Translations under genes and position numbers: made by a program | In this document: one piece after another, positions 1-5,823 of the stretch | Layout of the letters: the number at the start of each line of letters is the position of its first letter | How positions within the stretch are numbered: position 1 is the first letter of the stretch | The notes under the pieces: generated by a model | The model's database searches: none | What the model saw: the letters and a program-made list of their open reading frames with translations, nothing else | What the model was told of the DNA's origin: nothing | Origin: Tissierellaceae bacterium | GTDB lineage: Bacteria > Bacillota > Clostridia > Tissierellales > Tissierellaceae | DNA length: 6,245 nucleotides | Direction of reading: 5' to 3' | NCBI GenBank assembly: GCA_029264075.1 | Contig: JARICQ010000103.1 | Coordinates: 1-6,245, forward strand

Positions 1-1004
1 TCAAAGGTCTCTTTAAATGGGATATGTCCTAAGCCAACGCCAGCTATTGGATTGTCTCTAATGATATCTAATGTAATCGCCCACATGGTTAGCCTATATG
101 CATTAGATGAATCTGCTAGATTTCCTATACTTGCTATTCTGTTGAGAATTGGTTGGGGAAGTAAAAACACCCCTGCAAGACTAATAGGTATTATGGATAA
201 GAGCAATCTCTTTTCTACTAGTAGTACAAATACCAGAGCAGAAAATGCAAATCCTATCCACCCACCCCTAGACAATGTAAGTACAAGGGATAGTATTAAG
301 ATTCCCGAAGTCCCTAGAAATATTATTTTTTTATGGATTTTCTTTGAATACCACATCAACGATATTGATAAGGGAATCATCATTATCAAATACTCTGCAA
401 GTACATTTGGATTTCCAAATACTGAAAACACCCTGGCCCTTATATCTGGATTATTTTCAACATCTACCCAAGCAGCATCTATGGGAACTCCTACAATATA
501 TTGATACAATCCAATAAGTGCTACAAAAGTTGCTGAAAAAACAATAAAGGTAACTATTACATTGAATTCTTCTAGGCTGTCTATTGAATTTATCAGTACA
601 AAAACTAAACCTAGGCTTACAAAGTGAATAGTTAAATCTCTAAAGCTCCCTCCTGGATTGATAGAGGTAATTGTTCCTATAAGCATTATTAAGCCATACA
701 GAACTAATGGAATATAAACAGGTCTAGGATCCAAGGAGTTTTTTCTTTTTATTAGATGATCATAAAAATAAACCATCACTAAAAATATAATAAAGAGCAA
801 ACTTATCATATCTGGTAAAAATGGTATAGAAAATACTGCTGCTACTATTCCTACCTTGATATCATAAAATACAGCCACTAAGCCCAAGAATCCTATTAAA
901 GCTCCTATAAAATAGTTTAAAGGTAGATAGGGGTATATGCTCGCAAAAAATATTCCGAATACAAGAGGAATGATCAAATCTTTTCTTTTGAAATTAATCT
1001 CCAT
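1..1004 (-). CDS. O-antigen ligase/polymerase-like membrane protein (Wzy_C family), 3' end cut off by window edge
   Basis: Reading from an ATG at 1004-1002, 334 codons stay open to the left edge, so the C-terminus is missing. About ten hydrophobic segments are visible, as expected for a polytopic membrane protein. The Wzy_C/WaaL signature is clear: residues 191-206 carry an R..F..FGNPN block, residues 241-250 read VLTLSRGGWI (the conserved SRG motif after a helix), and residues 303-326 hold R...W followed by NPIAGVGLG. Family members polymerise polysaccharide repeat units or transfer glycans from undecaprenyl-diphosphate carriers on the outer face of the membrane. Polymerase and ligase cannot be told apart here. 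The start is supported by AGGAGG at 1014-1019, 9 bases upstream and inside the preceding gene, which overlaps this one by 11 bases. It is the last visible gene of the operon. Family is confident; exact substrate and role are inferred. Confidence 0.88.
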   Translation of the reverse strand, partial: MEINFKRKDLIIPLVFGIFFASIYPYLPLNYFIGALIGFLGLVAVFYDIKVGIVAAVFSIPFLPDMISLLFIIFLVMVYFYDHLIKRKNSLDPRPVYIPLVLYGLIMLIGTITSINPGGSFRDLTIHFVSLGLVFVLINSIDSLEEFNVIVTFIVFSATFVALIGLYQYIVGVPIDAAWVDVENNPDIRARVFSVFGNPNVLAEYLIMMIPLSISLMWYSKKIHKKIIFLGTSGILILSLVLTLSRGGWIGFAFSALVFVLLVEKRLLLSIIPISLAGVFLLPQPILNRIASIGNLADSSNAYRLTMWAITLDIIRDNPIAGVGLGHIPFKETF

Positions 1005-1548
1005 GACTAAATTCCTCCTCTATAGAAAATATGCTATATATAATTCTCCATACTATGCTATTTTTAAAGATATCCTTATAGTTTTCCTTCAAAGAAATCC
1101 CCACAAGAGATAGAAAAACTAAAACTGCTATTGCAAGGTAGGATCTACCAGCATAGTAGCCTCTTATAATATTGTTCACTGCAAGTCCAAGTCCAAATGA
1201 AAGGGTAAATACAAAAAAAGTTCTAAATAGCTCTACTTTTGTAGAGAATAAGCTCCTCACATTCTTATAGATAATACTGGAGTCAGAATTTTTCTCTATA
1301 TAAGATCTAACTCTATTTAATACCCTATTTACAAAATCTATAAAAGAAGCATAGCCCTTATATATAAAGCTTTTTTCTATTAGATAGTCCCTAGATGTAA
1401 AGATAGATTTAAATCTAGAGCCATTGCTTAAGTATTCCCAAGCTCTACTAAAGGAATCTACTATCTTTTTCAAAAAGCTTCTCTTGTATTCACGATTTAT
1501 AAATTCCCAAAATCTTACAACTAGAGATACAAATATACTATTATACAT
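994..1548 (-). CDS. 184-residue membrane protein of unknown function, coupled to the O-antigen ligase-like gene
   Basis: No named domain is recognised. Residues 1-107 are rich in Arg, Lys and aromatic residues and look helical and cytoplasmic. Two hydrophobic segments follow, about 109-128 and 135-153, and then a tail ending in an acidic patch (EEE at 177-179). The start ATG has AGGAG 7 bases upstream, in the 18-base gap after the DUF4330 gene. The 3' end overlaps the ligase-like gene by 11 bases and contains that gene's AGGAGG, so the two are probably translated together. From memory, some clostridial O-antigen ligase proteins carry a long N-terminal extension with similar aromatic, basic character. 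This protein may therefore be that module encoded separately, but this is inference and could not be tested here. It is unlikely to be a spurious frame: it has a good ribosome binding site, fits the operon spacing, and has plausible membrane topology. Confidence 0.75.
   Translation of the reverse strand: MYNSIFVSLVVRFWEFINREYKRSFLKKIVDSFSRAWEYLSNGSRFKSIFTSRDYLIEKSFIYKGYASFIDFVNRVLNRVRSYIEKNSDSSIIYKNVRSLFSTKVELFRTFFVFTLSFGLGLAVNNIIRGYYAGRSYLAIAVLVFLSLVGISLKENYKDIFKNSIVWRIIYSIFSIEEEFSHGD
1014..1019 (-). promoter_or_regulatory. Ribosome binding site of the O-antigen ligase-like gene, inside the preceding gene
   Basis: AGGAGG 9 bases before the ATG at 1004-1002. It lies wholly within the last codons of the 184-residue protein gene (its EEE codons). 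This supports the overlapping start and translational coupling of the two membrane proteins. Confidence 0.8.
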
Positions 1549-1566
1549 TTAACCACTCCTATGCAA

Positions 1567-2049
1567 CTAATTAACCTCTACTCCTAGTACAGTTCCAAAG
1601 AAAGTTGAGCTTTTAGTCTTTAATCTGAATTGTGCTCCTACTCTTACCTGTTCTCCACCTGCAATCACAACATCTGGACTATCCTTTACATCAGATTTGA
1701 CTTTGAAGAGGGCTACATACTTTCCTGGAACTTCTGAATTCACCCACTCGCCTTCAAACTCTACTGGTTCCTTGTATGGCTCATGTGTTACTTCTATGAT
1801 TTCTCCTATATATGTTCCCTTGTCATAGTGGAACAATGAATCTCCTACAAGTATATTCTCAACACTTACCATTCTTATATCCGCGACTTCAAATGTAAGG
1901 ACTCCCTCTGTAGAGTCATTTGAAATCATAGGCTGTGATCTCATTCTGCTGATACCACCAAAGAGTATAAGTCCTACAATGAGGAGTATACCTAAATCAA
2001 TTACATTTATTATTCCAAACAATTTTCCTTTTTCATTGATTATCTTCAT
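1567..2049 (-). CDS. DUF4330 family single-pass membrane protein
   Basis: The 160-residue protein has the layout I associate with DUF4330. Residues 1-19 form a short conserved head (NEKGKLFGIINVIDL at 5-19), followed by one membrane segment at about 19-34. The remainder, about 40-160, is a beta-rich extracytoplasmic domain ending in a conserved-looking GAQFRLKTKSSTFFGTVLGV block at 138-157. No catalytic motif is visible and the biochemical function of the family is not known to me. It lies 5 bases after the GT4 gene and 18 bases before the 184-residue protein, between a glycosyltransferase and a Wzy-like protein. A structural or regulatory role in glycan polymerisation or export at the membrane is plausible, but this is inference from context. 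AAGGAG at 2061-2066, inside the end of the GT4 gene, lies 11 bases from the ATG, a slightly long spacing. Confidence 0.8.
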   Translation of the reverse strand: MKIINEKGKLFGIINVIDLGILLIVGLILFGGISRMRSQPMISNDSTEGVLTFEVADIRMVSVENILVGDSLFHYDKGTYIGEIIEVTHEPYKEPVEFEGEWVNSEVPGKYVALFKVKSDVKDSPDVVIAGGEQVRVGAQFRLKTKSSTFFGTVLGVEVN

Positions 2050-2054
2050 ATTTA

Positions 2055-3176
2055 TTATTTCTCCTTTTTAATGATTTCTTTATATATATCTACATGGGCC
2101 TCTGCCATAGAGTCTGATGAGAACTCATTTTTCGTTTTTTCGTATAAGTTTTCTCCAATCGCTAATAGCTTGTCCTTGTCTTCTATAAGTACTTTTAATC
2201 TTTCAGCCAAGGATTTATAGTCTCCTACATCTACTAAATAGCCAGTTTCATCATCTATTATGAGCTCCTTTAAGCCACCTACATTTGTAGATACTATGGG
2301 CTTTTTCATGATGGCACCTTCTAGTATTGCATAGGGAAAGCTTTCACTTAGAGAAGTAAGGGTATTTATATCTATTGCATTGAAGAATGAAAATGGATTG
2401 TCCACAAAGCCTATGAAGTGAACATGTTTTTCGATTTCTAGTTCTCTAGTTAAATCAACTAATCTTTTCTCGTCATTTCCATCTCCTGCTATTAAAAACA
2501 TAACATCTTTCTTATCTTCTACAAGTATTTTTGCAGCCCTTAAAAATGTATCATGATCCTTTACCTTGTCTAGTCTGGCTATTATACCAACAATTGTTTG
2601 ACCATTATATCCTATGCCCCTAGACTCTAAAAATTCTTCCCTGTCAATATAGTCTATTTCCATATCCATATCTATGCCATTATATACTGTGAAAATTTCA
2701 TCCCTATTAAATCCCCTGTCTACTAGCATCTGCTTAAAGGTATCTGAAATTGCAATATAATAATTGAATCTTTTTAATGCAATTTGATTTAATGTGGTGA
2801 ATACAAGCCTCTTGTATACATTATCCTTAAAGTCTAATTTATAGTCGCTATGCATGGTAGTTATAAGCGGAACTTTTATTCTGTTTTTTAAAAACATTCC
2901 TATGAAATTCGCTCTTGCTCCGTGGCAGTGGACTATATCGTATCCTTCCCTTGATATTTCACTGGCAAGCCTATTAATTACTGCCAAATCTGCTCTGTTT
3001 TTTTGTTCAAATACTTCTATATCTATTTTATTCTCTTTAGCTTCATGATAAAATGTATCTTCAATAAAGCAAATAATCTTAGCATCTATCAATTTGTTAA
3101 TACTTTTTATTAGCGAGATTATATGTGTCTTAGCGCCACCTGTATCCCCACCACTTATTAAATGAAGTACCTTCAT
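2055..3176 (-). CDS. Glycosyltransferase family 4 (GT-B fold), surface polysaccharide type
   Basis: At 373 residues this is a full-length GT4 retaining glycosyltransferase that would transfer a sugar from a nucleotide-sugar donor to a lipid-linked or growing glycan at the cytoplasmic face. The N-terminal acceptor domain begins with MKVLHLISGGDTGGAKTHI, the typical Gly-rich loop, with HCHG at 83-86 and the YNGID linker at 165-169. The C-terminal donor domain shows IIARLDKVKDHDTFL at 198-212, AGDG at 230-233, and the EX7E motif (E278 and E286, within SESFPYAILEGA), then the VGGLKELI block around 299-306. Both Glu residues are present, so it should be active. No signal peptide or membrane helix is seen. 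ATG start with AGGAG 10 bases upstream; 32-base gap after the deacetylase gene, the longest inside the operon. Sugar and acceptor cannot be read from sequence. Confidence 0.93.
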   Translation of the reverse strand: MKVLHLISGGDTGGAKTHIISLIKSINKLIDAKIICFIEDTFYHEAKENKIDIEVFEQKNRADLAVINRLASEISREGYDIVHCHGARANFIGMFLKNRIKVPLITTMHSDYKLDFKDNVYKRLVFTTLNQIALKRFNYYIAISDTFKQMLVDRGFNRDEIFTVYNGIDMDMEIDYIDREEFLESRGIGYNGQTIVGIIARLDKVKDHDTFLRAAKILVEDKKDVMFLIAGDGNDEKRLVDLTRELEIEKHVHFIGFVDNPFSFFNAIDINTLTSLSESFPYAILEGAIMKKPIVSTNVGGLKELIIDDETGYLVDVGDYKSLAERLKVLIEDKDKLLAIGENLYEKTKNEFSSDSMAEAHVDIYKEIIKKEK

Positions 3177-3208
3177 ATGTGTTTTGCTCCTAAAGAGCTA
3201 CCCCCTAT

Positions 3209-4123
3209 CTATTTTTCTAACAATTTCATCATTATTCTGTTGAATTTATCCTTTGTATTTTTATTTTTAAATACACCTTGCATAAATGTAAATTCGCTAC
3301 TAATTTGTTTGAAATCTTCTGGATCAAAGCTATTGTTTTTAAATGATTTGATAGCATGCCTTAATTCTCTTTGGCCCAGTTTTACAAAGACTTCTATACT
3401 TCCCTTATACTTGTAATTTATAGCCCTAGTGCGATCCATCAAATCATAAATCCCAAATCCCATTGCCCATTGGGATTTGAATATCTTATACTTATCCTTT
3501 TTCTCCTTGTATATATCATCATCTAATCTACTTGTGACATTTACAAGCCTTGGATGTATTAGATTGTTTACTTCATATAAGTATATATTATCAAAATCCA
3601 TATCTAGGTCTTCTAGAACTTTTGATAATACTTTTGTAGTCTCTATATGATCCTTGTTTCCATCTATTAGGAAAGGCGAAAATATAGCATCTGGTTTTTT
3701 ATTAGAGATTATTTCTTTTAATCTTTCTATTAATTCTTCATTGTTAGAATCTAGATTTCCATCTACTTGGTCCAAGAAGTAAAGATGATCAAAGCCATAG
3801 CTTTCTTTTACAAGGATTCCCTCTTGTCTTCTTTCCTCGATTGTTTCATCTTTTGACTTGTCGCTTGTACTTCCACTTCCATCTGTCAAGTAAACTAGGG
3901 TCATCTTGCTTCCCATTTTACTATGCCTTATAATGGTTCCTCCGAGCCCTATGGTTTCATCATCTACATGGGGTGATAATACAATTATATTTCCATTGCC
4001 CTCTAAATCTATCTCCTTGTAATCCCTATTGTTTTTAACAAGTTTGTAATAAATAAAGATATAAATCCTATTGATCATCATCAAAGGATATTTGAGTATA
4101 GCTTTTAATATTTTTTTAATCAA
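3209..4123 (-). CDS. PIG-L/LmbE family zinc-dependent N-deacetylase
   Basis: This 304-residue protein carries the PIG-L/LmbE hallmark PHVDDE at 51-56. By family knowledge H52 and D55 bind zinc and D54 is the general base. The distal histidine is H159, in the DGNKDHIETT segment at 154-163. LTDGSGSTS at 79-87 and the ERRQEG segment at 97-102 are also typical. Family members remove acetyl from N-acetylglucosamine-type substrates (glycosylphosphatidylinositol, mycothiol and bacillithiol precursors, antibiotics). Here the substrate is probably an amino sugar of the operon's glycan, by context. Residues about 12-28 are hydrophobic with basic flanks and may attach the protein to the membrane. The start is TTG, with AAGGA at 4133-4137 nine bases away; in-frame codons upstream reach the TAA of the GNAT gene without another start. 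ATG codons at residues 15-16 are an alternative but have no good ribosome binding site. Confidence 0.9.
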   Translation of the reverse strand: MIKKILKAILKYPLMMINRIYIFIYYKLVKNNRDYKEIDLEGNGNIIVLSPHVDDETIGLGGTIIRHSKMGSKMTLVYLTDGSGSTSDKSKDETIEERRQEGILVKESYGFDHLYFLDQVDGNLDSNNEELIERLKEIISNKKPDAIFSPFLIDGNKDHIETTKVLSKVLEDLDMDFDNIYLYEVNNLIHPRLVNVTSRLDDDIYKEKKDKYKIFKSQWAMGFGIYDLMDRTRAINYKYKGSIEVFVKLGQRELRHAIKSFKNNSFDPEDFKQISSEFTFMQGVFKNKNTKDKFNRIMMKLLEK

Positions 4124-4132
4124 ACTTCCACA

Positions 4133-4137
4133 TCCTT
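4133..4137 (-). promoter_or_regulatory. Ribosome binding site for the TTG start of the deacetylase gene
   Basis: AAGGA lies 9 bases before TTG at 4123-4121 and overlaps the TAA stop of the GNAT gene (4138-4136). It is weaker than the other sites in the operon. Together with the rare start codon it suggests low or coupled translation of the deacetylase. Confidence 0.6.
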
Positions 4138-5203
4138 AATAAAAATCTGATTCAATCGGCATTAGATACCAATTTTCTTCATTTTCAATTTTATCCTTGT
4201 AGTCTTCTTCCCTGCTTAGGTCCTTGACTACAAAGGGTATTGTAGACCTACTCTTGTGGAATCCAAGATTTGTAAAGAGTTCCTTGTATTTAAAAGAGTC
4301 CGATGCCCACATAGCAACAAAGTCTACATCTTTTTCTTTGAAATATTTTTTTGCTCCTTCATTTAAGACCAAGGCTACATCCTCATCTATTGCTATTAAG
4401 TCTACTATACTACCAAGTCTAGATTTAACCTTTCCCTTTAAATTTCTATCTTCTGTTTTAAGGATAATGTAACCAACTAATTCACCTTCTAAATATGCGC
4501 CTATAGTCTTATAGTCTATCTCTGGATGATCTTTTATTCTCCAATTTAAAAACTTACTAGTTCTAAGACTCATCATCTGTCCATCCTTTGCTATAGTTTC
4601 ACTTAATTCATCAAACTCTTCATCAAATTCTGCTATATCCTTCAGGCTATAGTTTTTATCTACTTTTATCCTCTTCTCCCTATGTAATATCTTCATCAGT
4701 ACAATTCCTGGTATGGCGAATATTTTAGCTATAAATCTTATTTTCATAACTGCAGTAAGAAAATTATCTAGTTTATAGATATTCATATAAAGAGGAACTT
4801 CAGTCGTAAGTGTACCACCAATGCTTCCAAGCAGACCTCTAAGTGCGTCATTGCTTGGAAATCCTATCCTGAATTTAACGCCCTTATCCCTTCCAATATC
4901 ATAAGTTCTTTCTGCAAGTAATTTGTGCAGGCCTTGACCTCTGTATTCGCTGTCAACCATTGTATCTATAGACTGTCCAGCTAATACATTTTCTCCTGAT
5001 ATTCCAATCTCAGTAGGCAAAAGAGTACACTGCCCAACTATTTTAGAGTCATCATCAGCTAAGGCTATTATCGGATCTGATGCTGGGTTTTCTAAATATA
5101 GCCATTTCCAATACTTTTCATCTCTTTCGCTTTTAAACACATCTTTAAATAACTGAAGTATTTGCTTTTCATCTCCACTTTTATATTCTCTTATGTCAGC
5201 CAC
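4136..5203 (-). CDS. GNAT family N-acyltransferase with a diverged second half (Eis-like two-domain layout)
   Basis: The first half is a GNAT fold: residues 78-96 give beta strand 4 and the acyl-CoA pyrophosphate loop, SIDTMVDSEYRGQGLHKLL, matching the R/Q-x-x-G-x-G/A motif A at 88-92. Residues 186-355 look like a second, diverged GNAT half: LRTSKFLNWR at 213-222, the GELVGYIILKT strand at 240-250, DLIAID at 268-273, and a C-terminal W-x(7)-DF ending. No second clear acetyl-CoA loop is seen, so only the first half is likely catalytic. GNAT enzymes transfer acyl groups from acyl-CoA, usually to amines. Being next to an N-deacetylase it may re-acylate the freed amino sugar (inference). The start is GTG, chosen because AGAGGAG at 5211-5217 lies 7 bases away and straddles the stop of the preceding gene; no good ATG is near. 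It lies 12 bases from each neighbour. Confidence 0.85.
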   Translation of the reverse strand: MADIREYKSGDEKQILQLFKDVFKSERDEKYWKWLYLENPASDPIIALADDDSKIVGQCTLLPTEIGISGENVLAGQSIDTMVDSEYRGQGLHKLLAERTYDIGRDKGVKFRIGFPSNDALRGLLGSIGGTLTTEVPLYMNIYKLDNFLTAVMKIRFIAKIFAIPGIVLMKILHREKRIKVDKNYSLKDIAEFDEEFDELSETIAKDGQMMSLRTSKFLNWRIKDHPEIDYKTIGAYLEGELVGYIILKTEDRNLKGKVKSRLGSIVDLIAIDEDVALVLNEGAKKYFKEKDVDFVAMWASDSFKYKELFTNLGFHKSRSTIPFVVKDLSREEDYKDKIENEENWYLMPIESDFY

Positions 5204-5210
5204 TAGATCA

Positions 5211-5217
5211 CTCCTCT
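5211..5217 (-). promoter_or_regulatory. Ribosome binding site deciding the GTG start of the GNAT gene
   Basis: AGAGGAG, 7 bases before GTG at 5203-5201. It overlaps the TAG stop (5218-5216) of the preceding gene, so ribosomes ending there could restart here. Confidence 0.8.
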
Positions 5218-5713
5218 ACTTTATTAGATAATCTCCCTTTACCATGAAAATAGAATTCGAAACGCAATTTACTCCTCTTCCATCATCTCTTGGGACTATG
5301 AGCATATGGTCCTTGGCTACTGGTTCTCCCATCTTTAAGTCTTTTCCACCTGTAACATCTACAAGTCCATTGTCTATTTCTAGTTCATTTCCATCTTGAA
5401 TTATTTTGCTTATATTGGAAATTGTATTCCCACTACCGCTTCTTAACAAGAGTTCAGTCCCTTCTTTTCCAATTAGGGCTTGTCCCTTTGAGACTTCTAC
5501 TACTCTCCAACTAATGTCTGTATTAGTAGTGCCAACAGGCTCTCCAACTTTTTCATTTACATAGCTTTTTATTTCTTCAAATTTCTTCTCTACATAACTA
5601 AAGGTAACCAAGGGATCTGATTCAGATCCTGGCTCTGAAAAACTAGCCCCACCACCAATTAATATTAGAGCTGCTCCTATTCCCAATCCTATTTTCTTTA
5701 TCTTGCTCTTCAT
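5216..5713 (-). CDS. Conserved-looking small exported or membrane-anchored protein of unknown function
   Basis: A 165-residue protein with a basic N-terminus (KSKIKK at 2-7), a hydrophobic core at about 8-25 and small residues after it: a signal peptide or signal anchor. No lipobox cysteine follows; the only Cys is at 150. The mature part starts with a low-complexity acidic linker (about 26-33), then SDPLVTFSYVEKKFEEIKSY at 32-51, which predicts an amphipathic helix. A beta-rich domain follows with KGQALIGKEGTELLLRSGSG at 76-95, GLVDVTGGKDL at 116-126 and LIVPRDDGRG at 138-147. From memory, clostridial genomes contain many unnamed proteins with this same order of segments, but I know of no function. 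It is the first gene after the promoter, has AGGAGG 6 bases from its ATG, and heads the polysaccharide operon, so a role at the cell surface in glycan handling is possible but unproven. Confidence 0.8.
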   Translation of the reverse strand: MKSKIKKIGLGIGAALILIGGGASFSEPGSESDPLVTFSYVEKKFEEIKSYVNEKVGEPVGTTNTDISWRVVEVSKGQALIGKEGTELLLRSGSGNTISNISKIIQDGNELEIDNGLVDVTGGKDLKMGEPVAKDHMLIVPRDDGRGVNCVSNSIFMVKGDYLIK

Positions 5714-5719
5714 TTTCTG

Positions 5720-5725
5720 CCTCCT
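5720..5725 (-). promoter_or_regulatory. Ribosome binding site of the first operon gene
   Basis: A perfect AGGAGG lies 6 bases before the ATG at 5713-5711. It fixes the start of the 165-residue protein and predicts strong translation of the first gene of the operon. Confidence 0.85.
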
Positions 5726-5734
5726 ATTCTCTTA

Positions 5735-5751
5735 GTAAATAACTAATTTAC
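5735..5751. repeat. Short inverted repeat at the predicted transcription start
   Basis: GTAAAT, a 5-base spacer and ATTTAC form a perfect 6-base inverted repeat immediately downstream of the -10 box, over the expected start site. Its position would suit a repressor operator. However, it is short and AT-rich, so chance is a real possibility and no cognate regulator is visible in the window. Confidence 0.3.
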
Positions 5752-5781
5752 ATTATACTACAAAAATGATAAAAAAGACAA
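5752..5781 (-). promoter_or_regulatory. Probable sigma-A type promoter of the polysaccharide operon
   Basis: On the minus strand a perfect -10 box TATAAT (5757-5752) is preceded, at an 18-base spacing, by TTGTCT (5781-5776), which matches TTGACA at four of six positions. The stretch between them is very AT-rich. Transcription would begin near 5745, giving an untranslated leader of about 30 bases before the ATG at 5713. The -35 box overlaps the U-tract of the mazF terminator. No other convincing promoter was seen between the seven downstream genes, which are packed too tightly to leave room for one outside coding sequence. Confidence 0.7.
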
Positions 5782-5810
5782 AAAAATAAGCATTTAAAAA
5801 TGCTTATTTT
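5780..5810 (-). terminator. Rho-independent terminator after the antitoxin-mazF pair
   Basis: A perfect 13-base stem (5810-5798 pairing with 5795-5783) with a 2-base centre, AAAATAAGCATTT and its complement, runs into a tract of seven U on the minus-strand transcript (5786-5780). It lies 13 bases after the mazF stop codon. On the plus strand the stem is followed by only four T, so termination in that direction would be weak. It separates the toxin-antitoxin transcript from the polysaccharide operon, though read-through is possible. Confidence 0.88.
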
Positions 5811-5814
5811 AAAT

Positions 5815-5823
5815 ATGTATGTA
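5815..5823 (-). promoter_or_regulatory. Two overlapping UACAU pentamers in the mazF 3' untranslated region
   Basis: Directly after the mazF stop the transcript reads UACAUACAU, two copies of UACAU sharing one base. UACAU is the reported cleavage sequence of Bacillus subtilis EndoA and Staphylococcus aureus MazF. The toxin might therefore cut its own message between the stop codon and the terminator hairpin. The sequence is seen directly; cleavage is inference. Confidence 0.4.

Noticed and set aside
52..504. 150-residue open frame on the plus strand
   Set aside because: It lies antisense to the O-antigen ligase-like gene, whose minus-strand reading gives clear Wzy_C motifs. The plus-strand protein has no recognisable domain, and all other evidence points to the minus strand.
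994..1020. The 11-base overlap between the 184-residue protein and the ligase-like gene as a possible frameshift or broken gene
   Set aside because: The downstream ATG has a perfect AGGAGG at 9 bases and the upstream protein ends normally. This is an ordinary overlapping gene pair rather than a pseudogene.
2854..3048. 64-residue open frame on the plus strand
   Set aside because: Fully antisense to the GT4 gene over its conserved N-terminal domain; no family resemblance.
3162..3416. 84-residue open frame on the plus strand across the GT4/deacetylase junction
   Set aside because: It overlaps the deacetylase C-terminus and the GT4 start. Its hydrophobic make-up comes from the reverse complement of Lys/Asn-rich codons, and it has no supporting context.
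4224..4472. 82-residue open frame on the plus strand
   Set aside because: Antisense shadow of the GNAT gene's second half, with no recognisable motif.
5714..5823. Possible riboswitch or small RNA in the only sizeable intergenic region
   Set aside because: The 110 bases are filled by the UACAU pair, the terminator, the promoter and a leader of about 30 bases, which is too short for a known riboswitch. No further stable structure was seen.
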